NCBI GenBank assembly: GCA_945883505.1
Contig: CAMCXL010000004.1
Coordinates: 78,931-142,930 of the forward strand
Origin: Rhodoluna limnophila
GTDB lineage: Bacteria; Actinomycetota; Actinomycetes; Actinomycetales; Microbacteriaceae
Reading direction: 5' to 3'
DNA: 64,000 nt
The translations under genes and the position numbers were made by a program. The notes below the pieces were generated by a model. It was not told where the DNA came from. It saw nothing but the letters and a program-made list of their open reading frames with translations, and did not search any database. How positions within the stretch are numbered: the first letter of the stretch is position 1; each line of letters opens with the position of its first letter. Positions 47,649 through 57,840 of this stretch are shown piece after piece.

Positions 47649-48410
47649 CTATTTGCTAACGGAGCCGCCAGCAGCCAAAATCTTTGATTTTGCCTGCTCG
47701 GAGACCTTGTCAACCTTTATATCCAGCTTAACTGAGATGTCGCCTGAGCCCAGAACCTTCACGGGCTCGTTCTTGCGAACCAGGCCCTTAGAAACTAGGT
47801 CGTTGACAGTCACAGCGCCGCCTTGGGGGAAGTGCTCAACAAGCTTTTCCAGGTTTACAACCTGATACTCAACTCGAAATGGGTTCTTGAAACCACGAAG
47901 CTTCGGGGTTCTCATTACTAGACGAACACCACCACCTTCGAATCCAGGACGAACCTGGTATCTGGCCTTAGTTCCCTTGGTTCCACGACCTGCGGTCTTA
48001 CCCTTGGAAGCTTCACCACGACCAACACGAGTGCGGTCAGTCTTTGATCCAGGAGCTGGACGCAAGTGGTGCAACTTTAGAATTGGAGACTTCTCTGCAG
48101 GCTCTGCCTTTTTCTTCTTCGACTTTGCCTGACGCTCTAGCTTTACAACCTTCTCAACTTTTTCTGCCTTAGCAGCAGCTGGCTTTTCGGTTGCTAGCTC
48201 GGAAGTTTTAGGAGCTGGCTTTTCGGTAGCTGGCTTCTTTGTCGCTTCAGGCTTTGCTGCGGTCTTGGCAGCAGGCTTAGCGGCAGCAGGCTTCTTGGTC
48301 GCGGCAGGCTTCTTCTCCGCAGCAGGCTTTGCCGCGGTCTTGGCAGCAGGCTTAGCGGCAGCAGGCTTTTTAGCGGCTGGCTTTGCTGCAGGCTTTTTTT
48401 CTTCAGCCAT
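47649..48410 (-). CDS. rplO: 50S ribosomal protein L15 with ~108-residue histone-H1-like N-terminal extension
   Basis: The C-terminal ~145 residues are ordinary L15 ([33 protein letters not shown], then the GFEGG loop). Before it lie about 108 residues made almost only of Ala, Lys and Pro with [15 protein letters not shown] repeated at residues 15-29 and 40-54. At DNA level this is a direct repeat 75 bases apart (48250-48294 and 48325-48369). Such a strongly basic, disordered arm could bind rRNA or DNA. The start at 48410 touches the rpmD stop, so no shorter version is obvious. Confidence 0.95.
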   Translation of the reverse strand: MAEEKKPAAKPAAKKPAAAKPAAKTAAKPAAEKKPAATKKPAAAKPAAKTAAKPEATKKPATEKPAPKTSELATEKPAAAKAEKVEKVVKLERQAKSKKKKAEPAEKSPILKLHHLRPAPGSKTDRTRVGRGEASKGKTAGRGTKGTKARYQVRPGFEGGGVRLVMRTPKLRGFKNPFRVEYQVVNLEKLVEHFPQGGAVTVNDLVSKGLVRKNEPVKVLGSGDISVKLDIKVDKVSEQAKSKILAAGGSVSK

Positions 48411-48595
48411 TAGTTAATCTCCTCGACTACTACTAGGTGGGCAACGGTCTTAACCATGCCGCGAACTACCGGGGTATCTTCCTTGACGACAATGTCGCCA
48501 ATTCGCTTCAGCCCAAGGCTTCGAAGAGTGTGGACCTGGTTTGGTCTCTCACTGATCTTTGACTTGACCTGGGTGACTTTTAGACGGGCAGCCAT
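48410..48595 (-). CDS. rpmD: 50S ribosomal protein L30
   Basis: Short L30 (61 aa): [25 protein letters not shown] and [21 protein letters not shown] are canonical. It lies between rpsE (five bases) and rplO (one-base overlap). Confidence 0.97.
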   Translation of the reverse strand: MAARLKVTQVKSKISERPNQVHTLRSLGLKRIGDIVVKEDTPVVRGMVKTVAHLVVVEEIN

Positions 48596-48600
48596 TTTCT

Positions 48601-49266
48601 TTAAACAGCCTTTCTTTGCTCGCGAAGTAGTCCCGCAGGAGCAACTTCCTCAATCGACAAACCACGGCGAGCTGCAACTGCGGATGGCTCTTCGAGCTGA
48701 CGCAGTGCTGCAACGGTGGCGTGAACGATGTTTAGTGTGTTCGAAGATCCAAGCGACTTGGAAAGTACATCGTGAATTCCAGCACACTCCAAAACTGCAC
48801 GAACTGGACCACCGGCGATAACTCCGGTACCAGCGGATGCTGGGCGAAGTAGTACTACACCGGCAGCTGCCTCACCCTGAACTGGGTGTGGGATGGTGTT
48901 TCCAACTCGTGGAACGCGGAAGAAGCTCTTCTTTGCTTCTTCAACTCCCTTGGCGATAGCTGCTGGAACTTCCTTAGCCTTGCCGTAGCCAACTCCAACC
49001 ATGCCGTTGCCGTCTCCGACAACTACAAGGGCTGTAAAGCTAAAGCGGCGTCCACCCTTTACAACCTTAGAAACACGGTTGATTGTTACAACGCGCTCCA
49101 AGAACTGGCTCTTGGTCTCTTCGCGATCGCGACGCTCACCGCGAGGTGCACGGTCTCTGGAACCACGACGAGCTTCACGCTCAGCTGGCTCAACCGCTAC
49201 AGCGGTAGCAGTTGCGGCACTAGCATCGGTAGTTTCCAAGTTGGTCTCCTTGTTTTCTTCGCTCAT
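48601..49266 (-). CDS. rpsE: 30S ribosomal protein S5
   Basis: Decoding-fidelity protein and part of the mRNA helicase entry (221 aa). The core starts at about residue 55 ([32 protein letters not shown]). The first ~50 residues are a Thr/Ala/Glu/Arg extension, usual for actinobacteria. It overlaps rplR by four bases. Confidence 0.98.
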   Translation of the reverse strand: MSEENKETNLETTDASAATATAVAVEPAEREARRGSRDRAPRGERRDREETKSQFLERVVTINRVSKVVKGGRRFSFTALVVVGDGNGMVGVGYGKAKEVPAAIAKGVEEAKKSFFRVPRVGNTIPHPVQGEAAAGVVLLRPASAGTGVIAGGPVRAVLECAGIHDVLSKSLGSSNTLNIVHATVAALRQLEEPSAVAARRGLSIEEVAPAGLLREQRKAV

Positions 49267-49640
49267 AGCTTCAGGCCTCCCTCGCGGGCTGCATCAGCAA
49301 CTGCCTGAATGCGACCGGCATACTTGTTTCCGCCGCGGTCGAAGACCACTTCGGTGATACCGGCCTTCTTGGCACGATCGGCAATTGCTTGACCGATCTT
49401 GGTTGCCTTGACGGTCTTGTCGCCCTTTAGGGTTCTGAAATCTTTCTCCATGGTTGAAGCAGAAGCCAGAGTGACACCCAGGGTGTCATCAACTAGCTGA
49501 ACCAGAATGTGACGAGCGGAGCGGGTAACAACCATGCGTGGGCGCATCGCATCGCCCGAGATCTTCTTACGAATTCTCAGGTGACGACGGATGCGAGCAG
49601 CTGTTGAGCTCTTTCCGCGTAGTTTAGGAATTAGACCCAT
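49263..49640 (-). CDS. rplR: 50S ribosomal protein L18
   Basis: 5S rRNA-binding protein (125 aa). [34 protein letters not shown] and [26 protein letters not shown] are canonical. Two bases separate it from rplF. Confidence 0.98.
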   Translation of the reverse strand: MGLIPKLRGKSSTAARIRRHLRIRKKISGDAMRPRMVVTRSARHILVQLVDDTLGVTLASASTMEKDFRTLKGDKTVKATKIGQAIADRAKKAGITEVVFDRGGNKYAGRIQAVADAAREGGLKL

Positions 49641-49642
49641 GA

Positions 49643-50179
49643 TTACTTACCACCCTTTCCGGCCTTGCGACGAACGACCTCGCCGGCGTATCTGACACCC
49701 TTGCCCTTATAAGGCTCAGGCTTACGAAGCTTTCTGATGTTGGCTGCAACTTCTCCAACGGCCTGCTTGTCAATACCAGACACTGTGATCTTGGTGTTTC
49801 CCTCAACGGCGAATGAGATTCCAGCCGGTGGGTCAACGGTGATCGAGTGAGAGTATCCAAGTGAGAACTCAAGAGCCTGGCCCTTGGCTGCAACACGGAA
49901 ACCGGTTCCAACAATCTCAAGACCCTTTGTGTACCCTTGCGTGACTCCAATGATCTGGTTGGCAATCAGGGTGCGGGTTAGTCCGTGCAGTGAGCGAGAT
50001 ACTCGCTCGTCGTCTGCACGGGTCACAACTACCTGGCCGTCGGCCAGTGCAACAGTGATTGGGGCTGCAACGCTTAGCTGTAGCTGACCCTTCGGGCCCT
50101 TCACAGAAACGTCTGATCCAGAAATGTTAACTTCGACGCCGGCTGGAACCGGGATCGGTGATTTTCCAATACGTGACAT
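49643..50179 (-). CDS. rplF: 50S ribosomal protein L6
   Basis: Two-domain protein near the factor-binding site (178 aa). [16 protein letters not shown] opens, and the C-terminal [24 protein letters not shown] is the rRNA-binding signature. Two bases after rpsH. Confidence 0.98.
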   Translation of the reverse strand: MSRIGKSPIPVPAGVEVNISGSDVSVKGPKGQLQLSVAAPITVALADGQVVVTRADDERVSRSLHGLTRTLIANQIIGVTQGYTKGLEIVGTGFRVAAKGQALEFSLGYSHSITVDPPAGISFAVEGNTKITVSGIDKQAVGEVAANIRKLRKPEPYKGKGVRYAGEVVRRKAGKGGK

Positions 50180-50181
50180 CT

Positions 50182-50580
50182 TTAGTAAACGTAGGCGATG
50201 ACTTCTCCGCCTACTCCCTTCTTGGCAGCCTGACGGTCTGTTAGCAGACCTGATGATGTTGACAAAATGGCGATACCCAGTCCACCCAAAACACGTGGCA
50301 ACTCGGTTGACTTGGCATAAACGCGAAGACCTGGCTTGGACACTCTCTTGATACCGGCGATTGATCGCTCGCGGTTTGGTCCATACTTCAGATCGATGGT
50401 TAGTGTCTTACCAACCTCGGCGTCCGCAACTGAGTAATTCTTGATGTAACCCTCTTTCTTGAGGATTTCAGCAATCTGACCCTTTAGCTTGCTGTAAGGC
50501 AAGCTAGCACTCTCGTGGTGGGCAGAGTTAGCATTACGCAGCCGGGTCAGAAAATCTGCGACCGGATCTGTCATTGTCAT
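50182..50580 (-). CDS. rpsH: 30S ribosomal protein S8
   Basis: Binds the central domain of 16S rRNA; in E. coli it represses the spc operon. 132 aa. [16 protein letters not shown] and the end [26 protein letters not shown] are canonical. Either of two in-frame ATGs (50580 or 50574) could serve. No rpsN (S14) lies between rplE and rpsH, unlike in many bacteria. Confidence 0.98.
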   Translation of the reverse strand: MTMTDPVADFLTRLRNANSAHHESASLPYSKLKGQIAEILKKEGYIKNYSVADAEVGKTLTIDLKYGPNRERSIAGIKRVSKPGLRVYAKSTELPRVLGGLGIAILSTSSGLLTDRQAAKKGVGGEVIAYVY

Positions 50581-50625
50581 AGTTTGTGCCTTCCTCGGTG
50601 GTTTCCCTGTTGGGGACCTATCCGA

Positions 50626-51339
50626 TTAGTTGTTTGGTTTCTTGAATGGGAAGCCAAGCGCTGTTAGTAGCGCAAGGCCCTCTTCGTTCTTTTTTGCGGT
50701 TGTAACGATAGTGATGTCCATGCCGCGTACGCGATCGATGTCATCCTGAGAGATTTCGTGGAACACGTTCTGCTCAGTTAGTCCGAAGGTGTAGTTTCCC
50801 TTACCGTCGAACTGCTTTGGGCTAAGTCCTCTAAAGTCACGAATTCGTGGCAGAGCAAGATTTAGCAACCTGTCCAAAAACTCCCACATGCGATCTCCAC
50901 GAAGAGTCACGTGACAACCAATTGCCTGACCCTCACGAAGCTTGAACTGCGCGATGGACTTGGTTGCAAGATTGATTTTTGGCTTCTGACCGGTGATTGC
51001 GGTTAGTTCTCTAACCGCACCGTCGATTAGCTTGCCATCCTTGGCAGCTTCACCAACACCCATGTTCACAACGATCTTGGTTAGACCTGGAACCTGGTGG
51101 ATGTTCTTGAAGCCGAATTCCTTCATCAGCTCAGCCTTGAGCTCTGAGCGGTAGCGCTTCTGAAGCCTTGGCTCGATGCGAACGTAAGGCTTCTTCTCGC
51201 CCTTGGCCTTAGCTGGCTTTTCCGCCTTAGCTGGCTTCTCGGCCGCTAGTTCTTCCGAGGCCACGTCTTCAACAACAACATCAGTTGCTACTGCTTCAGT
51301 GTTCTCTGCCTCTACAGCTGTGTCTTTTTCGTCAGCCAT
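50626..51339 (-). CDS. rplE: 50S ribosomal protein L5 with acidic N-terminal extension
   Basis: 5S rRNA-binding protein. The core ([22 protein letters not shown] onward, [30 protein letters not shown]) starts at about residue 57. Before it is a low-complexity stretch, first acidic ([21 protein letters not shown]), then Lys/Ala/Pro-rich, making 237 aa in place of ~185. The start touches the rplX stop. Confidence 0.97.
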   Translation of the reverse strand: MADEKDTAVEAENTEAVATDVVVEDVASEELAAEKPAKAEKPAKAKGEKKPYVRIEPRLQKRYRSELKAELMKEFGFKNIHQVPGLTKIVVNMGVGEAAKDGKLIDGAVRELTAITGQKPKINLATKSIAQFKLREGQAIGCHVTLRGDRMWEFLDRLLNLALPRIRDFRGLSPKQFDGKGNYTFGLTEQNVFHEISQDDIDRVRGMDITIVTTAKKNEEGLALLTALGFPFKKPNN

Positions 51340-51698
51340 TAGATTTCCTTACCTGACTTAACCGCAATGCGGGTGCGAACGGTCTTTGCCTTGCCACCCT
51401 TGGTGACAGAGCTAAGCTTCGCTCCGATGCGAGTTGGCTTCTTGGTGCTTGGGTCAATTAGAGAAACGTTCGAGATGTGAATCGAAGCTTCCATGGTCTC
51501 GATGCCGCCGGTTCTGGCGCCCTTGTCAGTCTGACCAACTTTGTTGTGGCGGGTCATCATGTTGACGCCTTCGACGATTACGCGGTTTTTCTCAAAGTCA
51601 ACTGCCAAAACCTTGCCCTGCTTGCCGCGGTCTCCGCCGCGTGCCTGCTTGGCTCCGGTGATGATCTGGACGATGTCGCCCTTTTTGATTTTCGGCAT
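51339..51698 (-). CDS. rplX: 50S ribosomal protein L24
   Basis: Assembly-initiator protein (119 aa). [31 protein letters not shown] is the KOW motif, followed by [15 protein letters not shown]. Two bases after rplN and overlapping rplE by one base. Confidence 0.98.
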   Translation of the reverse strand: MPKIKKGDIVQIITGAKQARGGDRGKQGKVLAVDFEKNRVIVEGVNMMTRHNKVGQTDKGARTGGIETMEASIHISNVSLIDPSTKKPTRIGAKLSSVTKGGKAKTVRTRIAVKSGKEI

Positions 51699-51700
51699 GA

Positions 51701-52069
51701 TTAGATAACCTCCGGTGCGAGTGAAATGATCTTCATGAACTTCTTGTCGCGAAGCTCACGACCAACTGGGCCAAAGATACGAGTTCCGCGTGGCTCGCCA
51801 TCTGGTTTTACGATGACGGCTGCGTTCTCATCGAACTTGATGTAAGAACCATCGGCACGACGGGTCTCCTTCACGGTTCGAACGATAACCGCCTTGACGA
51901 CCTCACCCTTCTTGACGTTTCCGCCAGGGATCGCGTCCTTCACGGATGCCACAATCAAGTCGCCGATACCCGCATAGCGACGGCCTGAGCCACCGAGAAT
52001 GCGGATTGCTAGCAACTCCTTGGCACCCGAGTTGTCGGCCACCTTGAGTCTAGATTCCTGCTGAATCAC
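51701..52069 (-). CDS. rplN: 50S ribosomal protein L14
   Basis: Intersubunit bridge protein, exactly the standard 122 residues. [20 protein letters not shown] and [19 protein letters not shown] are canonical. First of the rplN-rplX-rplE group, 51 bases after rpsQ. Confidence 0.98.
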   Translation of the reverse strand: MIQQESRLKVADNSGAKELLAIRILGGSGRRYAGIGDLIVASVKDAIPGGNVKKGEVVKAVIVRTVKETRRADGSYIKFDENAAVIVKPDGEPRGTRIFGPVGRELRDKKFMKIISLAPEVI

Positions 52070-52120
52070 TTCATACTCCTTGTTAGTTGGTCAAAATCTT
52101 TTTGGATTTTGTCCGATTGG

Positions 52121-52405
52121 TTACTTCGCCTTTTCGACGATCTCTACTAGACGCCAGTTCTTGGTAGCTGATAGTGGACGGGTCTCGCTGATTAGAACGA
52201 GGTCTCCAATACCTGCTGAGTTGGACTCATCGTGAGCCTTGACCTTCTTGGACTGGGTGACAACCTTGCCGTAAAGCGGGTGCTTTACGCGGTCTTCAAG
52301 CAGTACCACGATGGTCTTGTTCATCTTGTCGCTCACTACGTAGCCACGACGTGACTTGCGGTAGCCGCGAGCTTCGCTAGCTTCAGCTTTTATGGTCTCA
52401 GCCAT
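52121..52405 (-). CDS. rpsQ: 30S ribosomal protein S17
   Basis: OB-fold protein binding the 5' domain of 16S rRNA (94 aa). [29 protein letters not shown] and [26 protein letters not shown] are canonical. One-base overlap with rpmC. Confidence 0.98.
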   Translation of the reverse strand: MAETIKAEASEARGYRKSRRGYVVSDKMNKTIVVLLEDRVKHPLYGKVVTQSKKVKAHDESNSAGIGDLVLISETRPLSATKNWRLVEIVEKAK

Positions 52406-52764
52406 TACTTGCTCTCCTTAGTTTTGGTCTTTGCTTCTTTTGCAGGAGCTTCCTTGGAAGCAGCTTTGGAAGATGCAGCCTCTGGCTCTGAAGACTTCTC
52501 AGCCTTTTTTGCCTTGGCAGGAGCCGAAGAACCAGCAGCTGGAACAGCCCTGATGCCAAGCTCACGCTCACGAATAATGGTGTAGATCCGGGCGATGTCG
52601 CGCTTTACAGCGCGCAATCTTCCGTGAGATTCAAGCTGACCGGTTGCTGACTGGAAGCGAAGGTTGAAAAGTTCTTCCTTTGCCTTCTTCAGTTCTTCAA
52701 CTAGTAGCGAGTCCTCAATCTTGTCGAGGTTGTCAACGATTAGGTCCTTTGATCCGATTGGCAT
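52405..52764 (-). CDS. rpmC: 50S ribosomal protein L29 with Lys/Ala/Ser C-terminal tail
   Basis: Core (res ~10-75) with [24 protein letters not shown] and [19 protein letters not shown]. About 45 extra residues follow (Ala/Lys/Glu/Ser-rich), against a usual length near 65-80. L29 lies at the tunnel exit, where SRP and trigger factor dock, so the tail would be exposed there. One-base overlaps with both neighbours. Confidence 0.97.
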   Translation of the reverse strand: MPIGSKDLIVDNLDKIEDSLLVEELKKAKEELFNLRFQSATGQLESHGRLRAVKRDIARIYTIIRERELGIRAVPAAGSSAPAKAKKAEKSSEPEAASSKAASKEAPAKEAKTKTKESK

Positions 52765-53183
52765 TATGCGTCACCTTCCGATCTCTTGATGATGCGAGCC
52801 TTAAGCGGCAGCTTGTGAATCGCACGAGTTAGCGCTTCCTTGGCCAAGGCCTCGGTTACACCGGAAACTTCAAACAAAACTCTTCCTGGCTTGATGTTTG
52901 CAATCCACCACTCAGGAGATCCCTTACCCGAACCCATGCGGGTTTCCGCAGGCTTCTTGGTTAGAGGTCGGTCTGGGAAGATGTTGATCCAAACTTTTCC
53001 ACCACGCTTGATGTGACGGGTCATCGCGATACGAGCTGCCTCGATCTGACGGTTTGTGACGTAAGCAGGGGTCAGCGCCTGGATTCCCCATTCGCCAAAG
53101 CTCACAGCGGTTCCACCGGATGCAGCGCCTGAGCGCTTCGGGTGGTGCTGCTTGCGGTGCTTAACTTTTCTAGGAATTAACAT
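52764..53183 (-). CDS. rplP: 50S ribosomal protein L16
   Basis: Central protuberance-base protein (139 aa). [19 protein letters not shown] and [32 protein letters not shown] are canonical. Overlaps rpmC by one base, two bases after rpsC. Confidence 0.98.
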   Translation of the reverse strand: MLIPRKVKHRKQHHPKRSGAASGGTAVSFGEWGIQALTPAYVTNRQIEAARIAMTRHIKRGGKVWINIFPDRPLTKKPAETRMGSGKGSPEWWIANIKPGRVLFEVSGVTEALAKEALTRAIHKLPLKARIIKRSEGDA

Positions 53184-53185
53184 CT

Positions 53186-54007
53186 TTATGCCTCCACGTT
53201 CGTAGGAGCTTCGGGCGCTGGGGCCTCAGTTGCTACCGCAACCGGAGCTGCCGCAGCTACTGGAGCTGAAGCGGAAGGGGCCTGCGAAGGAGCTGAATCG
53301 CGAGGTCCACCCTCACGACGAGGACGTCCTTGCTTTGGAGCAGCTGCTGTTTCGCGAGCTAGTTCCTTAGCGGTTAGGTCACCCTTGTAGATCCAAACCT
53401 TTACACCGATGCGACCGAATGTGGTCTTGGCCTCGTAGAAGCCGTAGTCGATGTTGGCGCGAAGAGTATGTAGTGGTACACGGCCTTCGCGGTAGAACTC
53501 GCTGCGGCTCATTTCTGCTCCGCCAAGACGACCTGAACACTGAACACGAATACCCTTGGCTCCTTGACGAAGCGCTCCCTGCATTCCCTTGCGCATAGCT
53601 CTGCGGAATGCAACACGGGAAGCAAGCTGCTCGGCAACACCCTGGGCAACAAGCTGGGCGTCCATCTCGGCGTTTTTAACTTCCAAGATGTTTAGCTGAA
53701 TCTGCTTGCCCGATAGCTTCTCGAGGTCGGCACGAATTGCTTCGGCTTCTTGACCACGACGACCAATAACCAGACCTGGACGAGCGGTGTGGATGTCAAC
53801 GCGCACGCGGTCACGAGTTCTTTCGATCTCGATGTGAGAAACTCCGGCACGGTCAAGACGCTGAGTCAGTAGCTGACGGATGCGAATGTCCTCGGTGACG
53901 TAGTCCTGGTAGCGCTGTCCCTTTTTGGTTGAGTCGGCGAACCAGCGTGAACGGTGGTCGGTGGTGATGCCGAGTCTAAAACCGTATGGGTTTACTTTCT
54001 GACCCAT
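53186..54007 (-). CDS. rpsC: 30S ribosomal protein S3
   Basis: mRNA-entry protein with a KH domain ([21 protein letters not shown], GxxG at res ~77-82). The core ([23 protein letters not shown] to ~res 218) is normal; the last ~55 residues are an Ala/Pro/Gly-rich tail. 273 aa. Touches rplV. Confidence 0.98.
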   Translation of the reverse strand: MGQKVNPYGFRLGITTDHRSRWFADSTKKGQRYQDYVTEDIRIRQLLTQRLDRAGVSHIEIERTRDRVRVDIHTARPGLVIGRRGQEAEAIRADLEKLSGKQIQLNILEVKNAEMDAQLVAQGVAEQLASRVAFRRAMRKGMQGALRQGAKGIRVQCSGRLGGAEMSRSEFYREGRVPLHTLRANIDYGFYEAKTTFGRIGVKVWIYKGDLTAKELARETAAAPKQGRPRREGGPRDSAPSQAPSASAPVAAAAPVAVATEAPAPEAPTNVEA

Positions 54008-54399
54008 TAGTTACTCCTTGTTCCCGCGCTGGCTTTGTTACCAACTAGTTCGTCTGGGGTGGCAACCACGATGGTGATGTGGCTGGTGCGCTTTAGGATC
54101 TTGAATGCACGTCCCTGAGCACGAGGCATGAACCTCTTCAGGGTTGTACCTTCGTCAACGAAAGCGCGGGATACGAATAGGTCGTCCTCGTCAACGCTTA
54201 GGTTCTGCTTGTCAGCAATAACCTTGGCGTTTGCAACAGCTGACTGAACCAATTTGAAAATTGGCTCAGAGGCCTGCTGAGGGGCGAACTTCAAAATTGC
54301 CATTGCCTCTGAGGCCTGCTTACCGCGGATCAAGTTGACGACACGACGAGCCTTCATCGGGGTGACACGGATGTGACGCACACGTGCGACTGCTTCCAT
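54007..54399 (-). CDS. rplV: 50S ribosomal protein L22
   Basis: Its long hairpin lines the exit tunnel. [23 protein letters not shown] at the start and [21 protein letters not shown] at the end are canonical. 130 aa. 33 bases after rpsS. Confidence 0.98.
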   Translation of the reverse strand: MEAVARVRHIRVTPMKARRVVNLIRGKQASEAMAILKFAPQQASEPIFKLVQSAVANAKVIADKQNLSVDEDDLFVSRAFVDEGTTLKRFMPRAQGRAFKILKRTSHITIVVATPDELVGNKASAGTRSN

Positions 54400-54432
54400 T
54401 TGTCTTACCTCTTCTCTCTGTAGTCGCCGCGG

Positions 54433-54714
54433 TTAGACGCGGCGGCCTTTCTTGTCGTCCTTCACGTGTCCACGGAAGGTTCTGGTTGGGGCAAATTCGC
54501 CGAGCTTGTGACCAACCATGGTCTCAGTGACGAAAACTGGGATGTGCTTGCGACCATCGTGAACCGCAATGGTGTGACCCAGCATGGCTGGAACAATCAT
54601 TGAGCGGCGCGACCAGGTCTTGATCACGTTCTTTGAGCTGGCTTCGTTTTGCTTGGCAACCTTCTGGAACAGGTGCTCATCAACGAAGGGACCCTTCTTC
54701 AAACTTCTAGGCAT
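54433..54714 (-). CDS. rpsS: 30S ribosomal protein S19
   Basis: Head protein, 93 aa. [18 protein letters not shown] is the fixed N-terminus, which puts the start at the ATG at 54714; the frame stays open further upstream only through the end of rpl[24 protein letters not shown] and [14 protein letters not shown] are canonical. Confidence 0.98.
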   Translation of the reverse strand: MPRSLKKGPFVDEHLFQKVAKQNEASSKNVIKTWSRRSMIVPAMLGHTIAVHDGRKHIPVFVTETMVGHKLGEFAPTRTFRGHVKDDKKGRRV

Positions 54715-54731
54715 AGTCTTTTCTTTCCCTA

Positions 54732-55568
54732 CTAGCGCTTCTTGCCAACGGTGCGGCGGCGGACGATCATCTTGTCTGAAGGAAGCTTCGGCTTGCGAGT
54801 TCTTCCTTCTTTTTGACCCCAAGGAGTCACTGGGTGACGACCACCAGAAGTCTTACCTTCTCCACCACCGTGTGGGTGGTCAACCGGGTTCATAACAACA
54901 CCACGAACAGTTGGGCGAACACCCTTCCAACGAAGTCGTCCCGCCTTACCCCAGTTGATGTTGGACTGCTCGGCGTTGCCAACTTCACCAATGGTTGCTC
55001 GGCAACGAGCGTCTACGTTTCTGATTTCACCGGATGGAAGTCTCAGCTGTGCGTAAGGTCCATCCTTAGCAACCAAACGAACCGATGCTCCGGCTGAGCG
55101 GGCCATCTTGGCTCCACCGCCTGGCTTTAGCTCGATGGCGTGGATCACGGTACCAACCGGGATGTTCTTTAGTGGCAGCGCGTTACCTGGCTTGATGTCA
55201 GCCGATGGTCCCTGCTCAATACGGTCACCCTGCTTTAGCTTGTTCGGAGCGATGATGTAGCGCTTTTCTCCGTCTGCGTAGTGAAGCAGTGCAATATTCG
55301 CTGTGCGGTTCGGGTCGTACTCGATGTGAGCAACCTTTGCCGGAACGCCGTCCTTGTCGTGACGGCGGAAGTCGATCACGCGGTACTGGCGCTTGTGGCC
55401 ACCACCAATATGCCTTGTGGTAATTCTTCCTGCGGAGTTACGACCACCGGTTTTGTTCAGTGGGCGCAGCAGGCTCTTCTCAGGAGTGCCGCGAGTGATC
55501 TCTGCAAAGTCAGAAACTGACGATCCACGACGACCCGGGGTAGTTGGCTTGTATTTACGAATTCCCAT
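54732..55568 (-). CDS. rplB: 50S ribosomal protein L2
   Basis: Peptidyl-transferase-associated protein (278 aa). [23 protein letters not shown] and the C-terminal [25 protein letters not shown] with the functional His are canonical. 17 bases before rpsS, 14 after rplW. Confidence 0.98.
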   Translation of the reverse strand: MGIRKYKPTTPGRRGSSVSDFAEITRGTPEKSLLRPLNKTGGRNSAGRITTRHIGGGHKRQYRVIDFRRHDKDGVPAKVAHIEYDPNRTANIALLHYADGEKRYIIAPNKLKQGDRIEQGPSADIKPGNALPLKNIPVGTVIHAIELKPGGGAKMARSAGASVRLVAKDGPYAQLRLPSGEIRNVDARCRATIGEVGNAEQSNINWGKAGRLRWKGVRPTVRGVVMNPVDHPHGGGEGKTSGGRHPVTPWGQKEGRTRKPKLPSDKMIVRRRTVGKKR

Positions 55569-55582
55569 TTGTTTTCCTACCC

Positions 55583-55882
55583 CTAACCAATGCTCGAGAA
55601 GATGTCAATGGTGCCGGTTTTTAGAGTGATGATGGCGCGCTTTGAGTCCTTGCGCTTACCAATGCCAAAGCGAGTCTTCTTCTCTTTGCCAGTACGGTTT
55701 AGCGTGTTGACGGAAGCTACCTTCACCTTGAAGATGTGCTCGATGGCCTGCTTGATCTCGGTCTTGTTTGAGCGAGGGTCAACCTCGAAGGTGTACTTAC
55801 CTTCGTCAATTAGGTTGTAGCTCTTCTCGGATACGACCGGTCTCAAGATGACGTCGCGAGGGTCTTTGTTTAGGGCAGACAT
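55583..55882 (-). CDS. rplW: 50S ribosomal protein L23
   Basis: Tunnel-exit protein, docking point for trigger factor and SRP (99 aa). [26 protein letters not shown] and [20 protein letters not shown] are canonical. Four bases after rplD. Confidence 0.98.
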   Translation of the reverse strand: MSALNKDPRDVILRPVVSEKSYNLIDEGKYTFEVDPRSNKTEIKQAIEHIFKVKVASVNTLNRTGKEKKTRFGIGKRKDSKRAIITLKTGTIDIFSSIG

Positions 55883-55886
55883 TTAC

Positions 55887-56546
55887 TTAGCCCTCCTTCT
55901 GTGAAATAGGGCTCTTGTCTTGAGATGCAATGAAGACCTCAAGAGCTGCCTTGGTGAACACCACGTCGTCGCTCAGAAGCACGTCGTAAGCGTTGACCTG
56001 GTCAACTGGAAGCACGTGAACGTGCTTCAAGTTGCGTAGCGACTTGTAGCTCAGGTCATCGCTTCTATCTAGCACGATAAGTGCGTGACGACCCTTGGTT
56101 AGGGCTGCGATAATTCCTGCGGCTGACTTGGTGGATGGCTTGCCATCTTTAAACAGCTCTGCAACTACGTGAAGACGAGAATTGCGAGCGCGGTCAGAAA
56201 GTGCACCCTTGATCGCAGCAGCAATCATCTTCTTCGGGGTTCTCTGCTCGTAGGTTCTTGGCTTTGGTCCGTGTGTGATGTAACCACCGCGCATTTGTGG
56301 AGCACGAAGAGATCCCTGACGCGCGCGTCCGGTTCCCTTCTGCTTGAAAGGCTTCTTACCGGTACCGGATACTTCACCGTGCTTCAGTGTTGACTGAGTT
56401 CCCTGGCGAGCAGCTGCCTGCTGGGCAACAACAACCTGGTGCATCAGTGGCACGTTGGTCTGGACGTCGAAGATCTCAGCAGGAAGGTTGGCAGAGCCAG
56501 ACTTCTTGCCGCTTACGTCGACGATGTCGATGGTGTTTTCAGCCAT
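55887..56546 (-). CDS. rplD: 50S ribosomal protein L4
   Basis: Exit-tunnel protein; in E. coli it also represses the S10 operon. 219 aa. [38 protein letters not shown] is the tunnel loop (two parts). Six bases after rplC. Confidence 0.97.
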   Translation of the reverse strand: MAENTIDIVDVSGKKSGSANLPAEIFDVQTNVPLMHQVVVAQQAAARQGTQSTLKHGEVSGTGKKPFKQKGTGRARQGSLRAPQMRGGYITHGPKPRTYEQRTPKKMIAAAIKGALSDRARNSRLHVVAELFKDGKPSTKSAAGIIAALTKGRHALIVLDRSDDLSYKSLRNLKHVHVLPVDQVNAYDVLLSDDVVFTKAALEVFIASQDKSPISQKEG

Positions 56547-56552
56547 TTAAAC

Positions 56553-57206
56553 TCAAGCTCCCTTCACAGCGTTGCGAACGAAAACAAGCTGACCCTTGGG
56601 ACCTGGGATTGCACCCTTGATCAGAAGCAGACCCTTTTCAGCATCAACTGAATGTAGCTTCAGGTTCAAAGTTGTAACGCGGTCGGTACCCATGCGTCCA
56701 GCCATGCGGGTTCCTTTAAATACGCGACCCGGTGTTGAGGTTGCACCAATGGATCCAGGCTTACGGTGGTTTCTGTGCTGACCGTGGGAAGCACCAACAC
56801 CGTGGAAACCGTGACGCTTCATGTGTCCTGCGAAGCCCTTACCCTTTGAGGTTCCAACTACGTCAAGCATTGATCCAACTTCGAATACCTCAACGCCAAT
56901 TTCCTGACCAACAGAATATGAATCCGCATCGCTGGTGCGGATCTCAGCTAGGTACCGGCGAGGTGCAACCGAGGCCTTCACAAACTGACCGGCGTCTGGC
57001 TTGTTTACCTTGCGAGGCTCGATGGCTCCGTAGGCAACCTGAACAGCGGTGTAGCCATCGGTTTCAAGATTCTTGATTTGGGTTACGACGTTTGAACCAG
57101 CTTCAACAACGGTGACCGGAATCATCTTGTTGTTCTCGTCCCAAACTTGGGTCATGCCGAGTTTTTTGCCCAGCAGGCCCTTAACAGTTCTGTTTACGGT
57201 AGACAT
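56553..57206 (-). CDS. rplC: 50S ribosomal protein L3
   Basis: Assembly-initiator protein reaching the peptidyl-transferase centre (217 aa). [17 protein letters not shown] and the long loop [25 protein letters not shown], with the conserved GASHG and Gln targeted by PrmB in other bacteria, are clear. 11 bases after rpsJ. Confidence 0.98.
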   Translation of the reverse strand: MSTVNRTVKGLLGKKLGMTQVWDENNKMIPVTVVEAGSNVVTQIKNLETDGYTAVQVAYGAIEPRKVNKPDAGQFVKASVAPRRYLAEIRTSDADSYSVGQEIGVEVFEVGSMLDVVGTSKGKGFAGHMKRHGFHGVGASHGQHRNHRKPGSIGATSTPGRVFKGTRMAGRMGTDRVTTLNLKLHSVDAEKGLLLIKGAIPGPKGQLVFVRNAVKGA

Positions 57207-57217
57207 CTTTATTTTCC

Positions 57218-57526
57218 TTAGAGCTTGATCTCGATGTTGACGTCGGCAGGAAGATCCAGACGCATCAGAGAGTCAACCGCCTTAGGGGTTGGGTCAATGA
57301 TGTCGATGACGCGCTTGTGGGTGCGCATCTCGAAGTGCTCGCGGCTGTCCTTGTACTTGTGAGGAGAGCGGATTACACAAACCACGTTCTTCTCAGTAGG
57401 TAGTGGCACTGGTCCAACTACAGTGGCGCCGGCACGGGTAACCGTGTCAACGATCTTGCGCGCCGATGAATCGATGACCTCGTGGTCATACGACTTCAGT
57501 CGAATGCGGATCTTTTGTGCCGCCAT
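57218..57526 (-). CDS. rpsJ: 30S ribosomal protein S10
   Basis: Head protein and NusB partner in antitermination (102 aa). [25 protein letters not shown] and [23 protein letters not shown] are canonical. First gene of the S10 operon; the 314-base gap upstream should hold its promoter and leader. Confidence 0.98.
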   Translation of the reverse strand: MAAQKIRIRLKSYDHEVIDSSARKIVDTVTRAGATVVGPVPLPTEKNVVCVIRSPHKYKDSREHFEMRTHKRVIDIIDPTPKAVDSLMRLDLPADVNIEIKL

Positions 57527-57840
57527 CTGGACTCGCTTCCATTTCGTAAAAGGTTGGTGCTAAAGCTGTTTATTCTTGCGTCCCACACCCGCGCTCGGGC
57601 GTGTCGAATTGCAACACAACCGAAAAAACTGATGAAGGTTTTTAAGTTCTTGTTCTTGCCTCCGGGGGGCTATATCCCTTTTACTAAAAGGGCTCTAGAC
57701 ACGATGCCGGAAGTGGATTGGCCTAAGACAAAGCCAACTACTTGTGAACTTGTCAATCCTGCCACAGTGGGGCGTTTCAATGCAAGTTAAAGATCCAGCC
57801 AAGGGCTATATTTTGGTCCCCTAAGGCCCCTTCGGGACCC
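57527..57840 (-). promoter_or_regulatory. Gene-free leader/promoter region of the S10 operon
   Basis: No gene is supported here; the open frame on the plus strand (57482-57790) has no family likeness and overlaps rpsJ. On the minus strand a good -35 TTGACA lies at 57751-57756, but no matching -10 is clear at 16-18 bases. A perfect hairpin CCCTTTT-AGT-AAAAGGG (57676-57692) and a bulged GC hairpin around ACACGCCCG/CGGGTGT (near 57584-57606) follow, then rpsJ. A long regulatory leader is likely. Confidence 0.5.

Noticed and set aside
57751..57756. Complete sigma-A promoter for the S10 operon at TTGACA
   Set aside because: The -35 is perfect but no acceptable -10 is present at 16-18 bases; only the -35-like hexamer is noted.
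57482..57790. 102-residue plus-strand ORF in the S10 upstream gap
   Set aside because: Overlaps the start of rpsJ, has no family likeness, and the hairpins in the region explain the conservation better.
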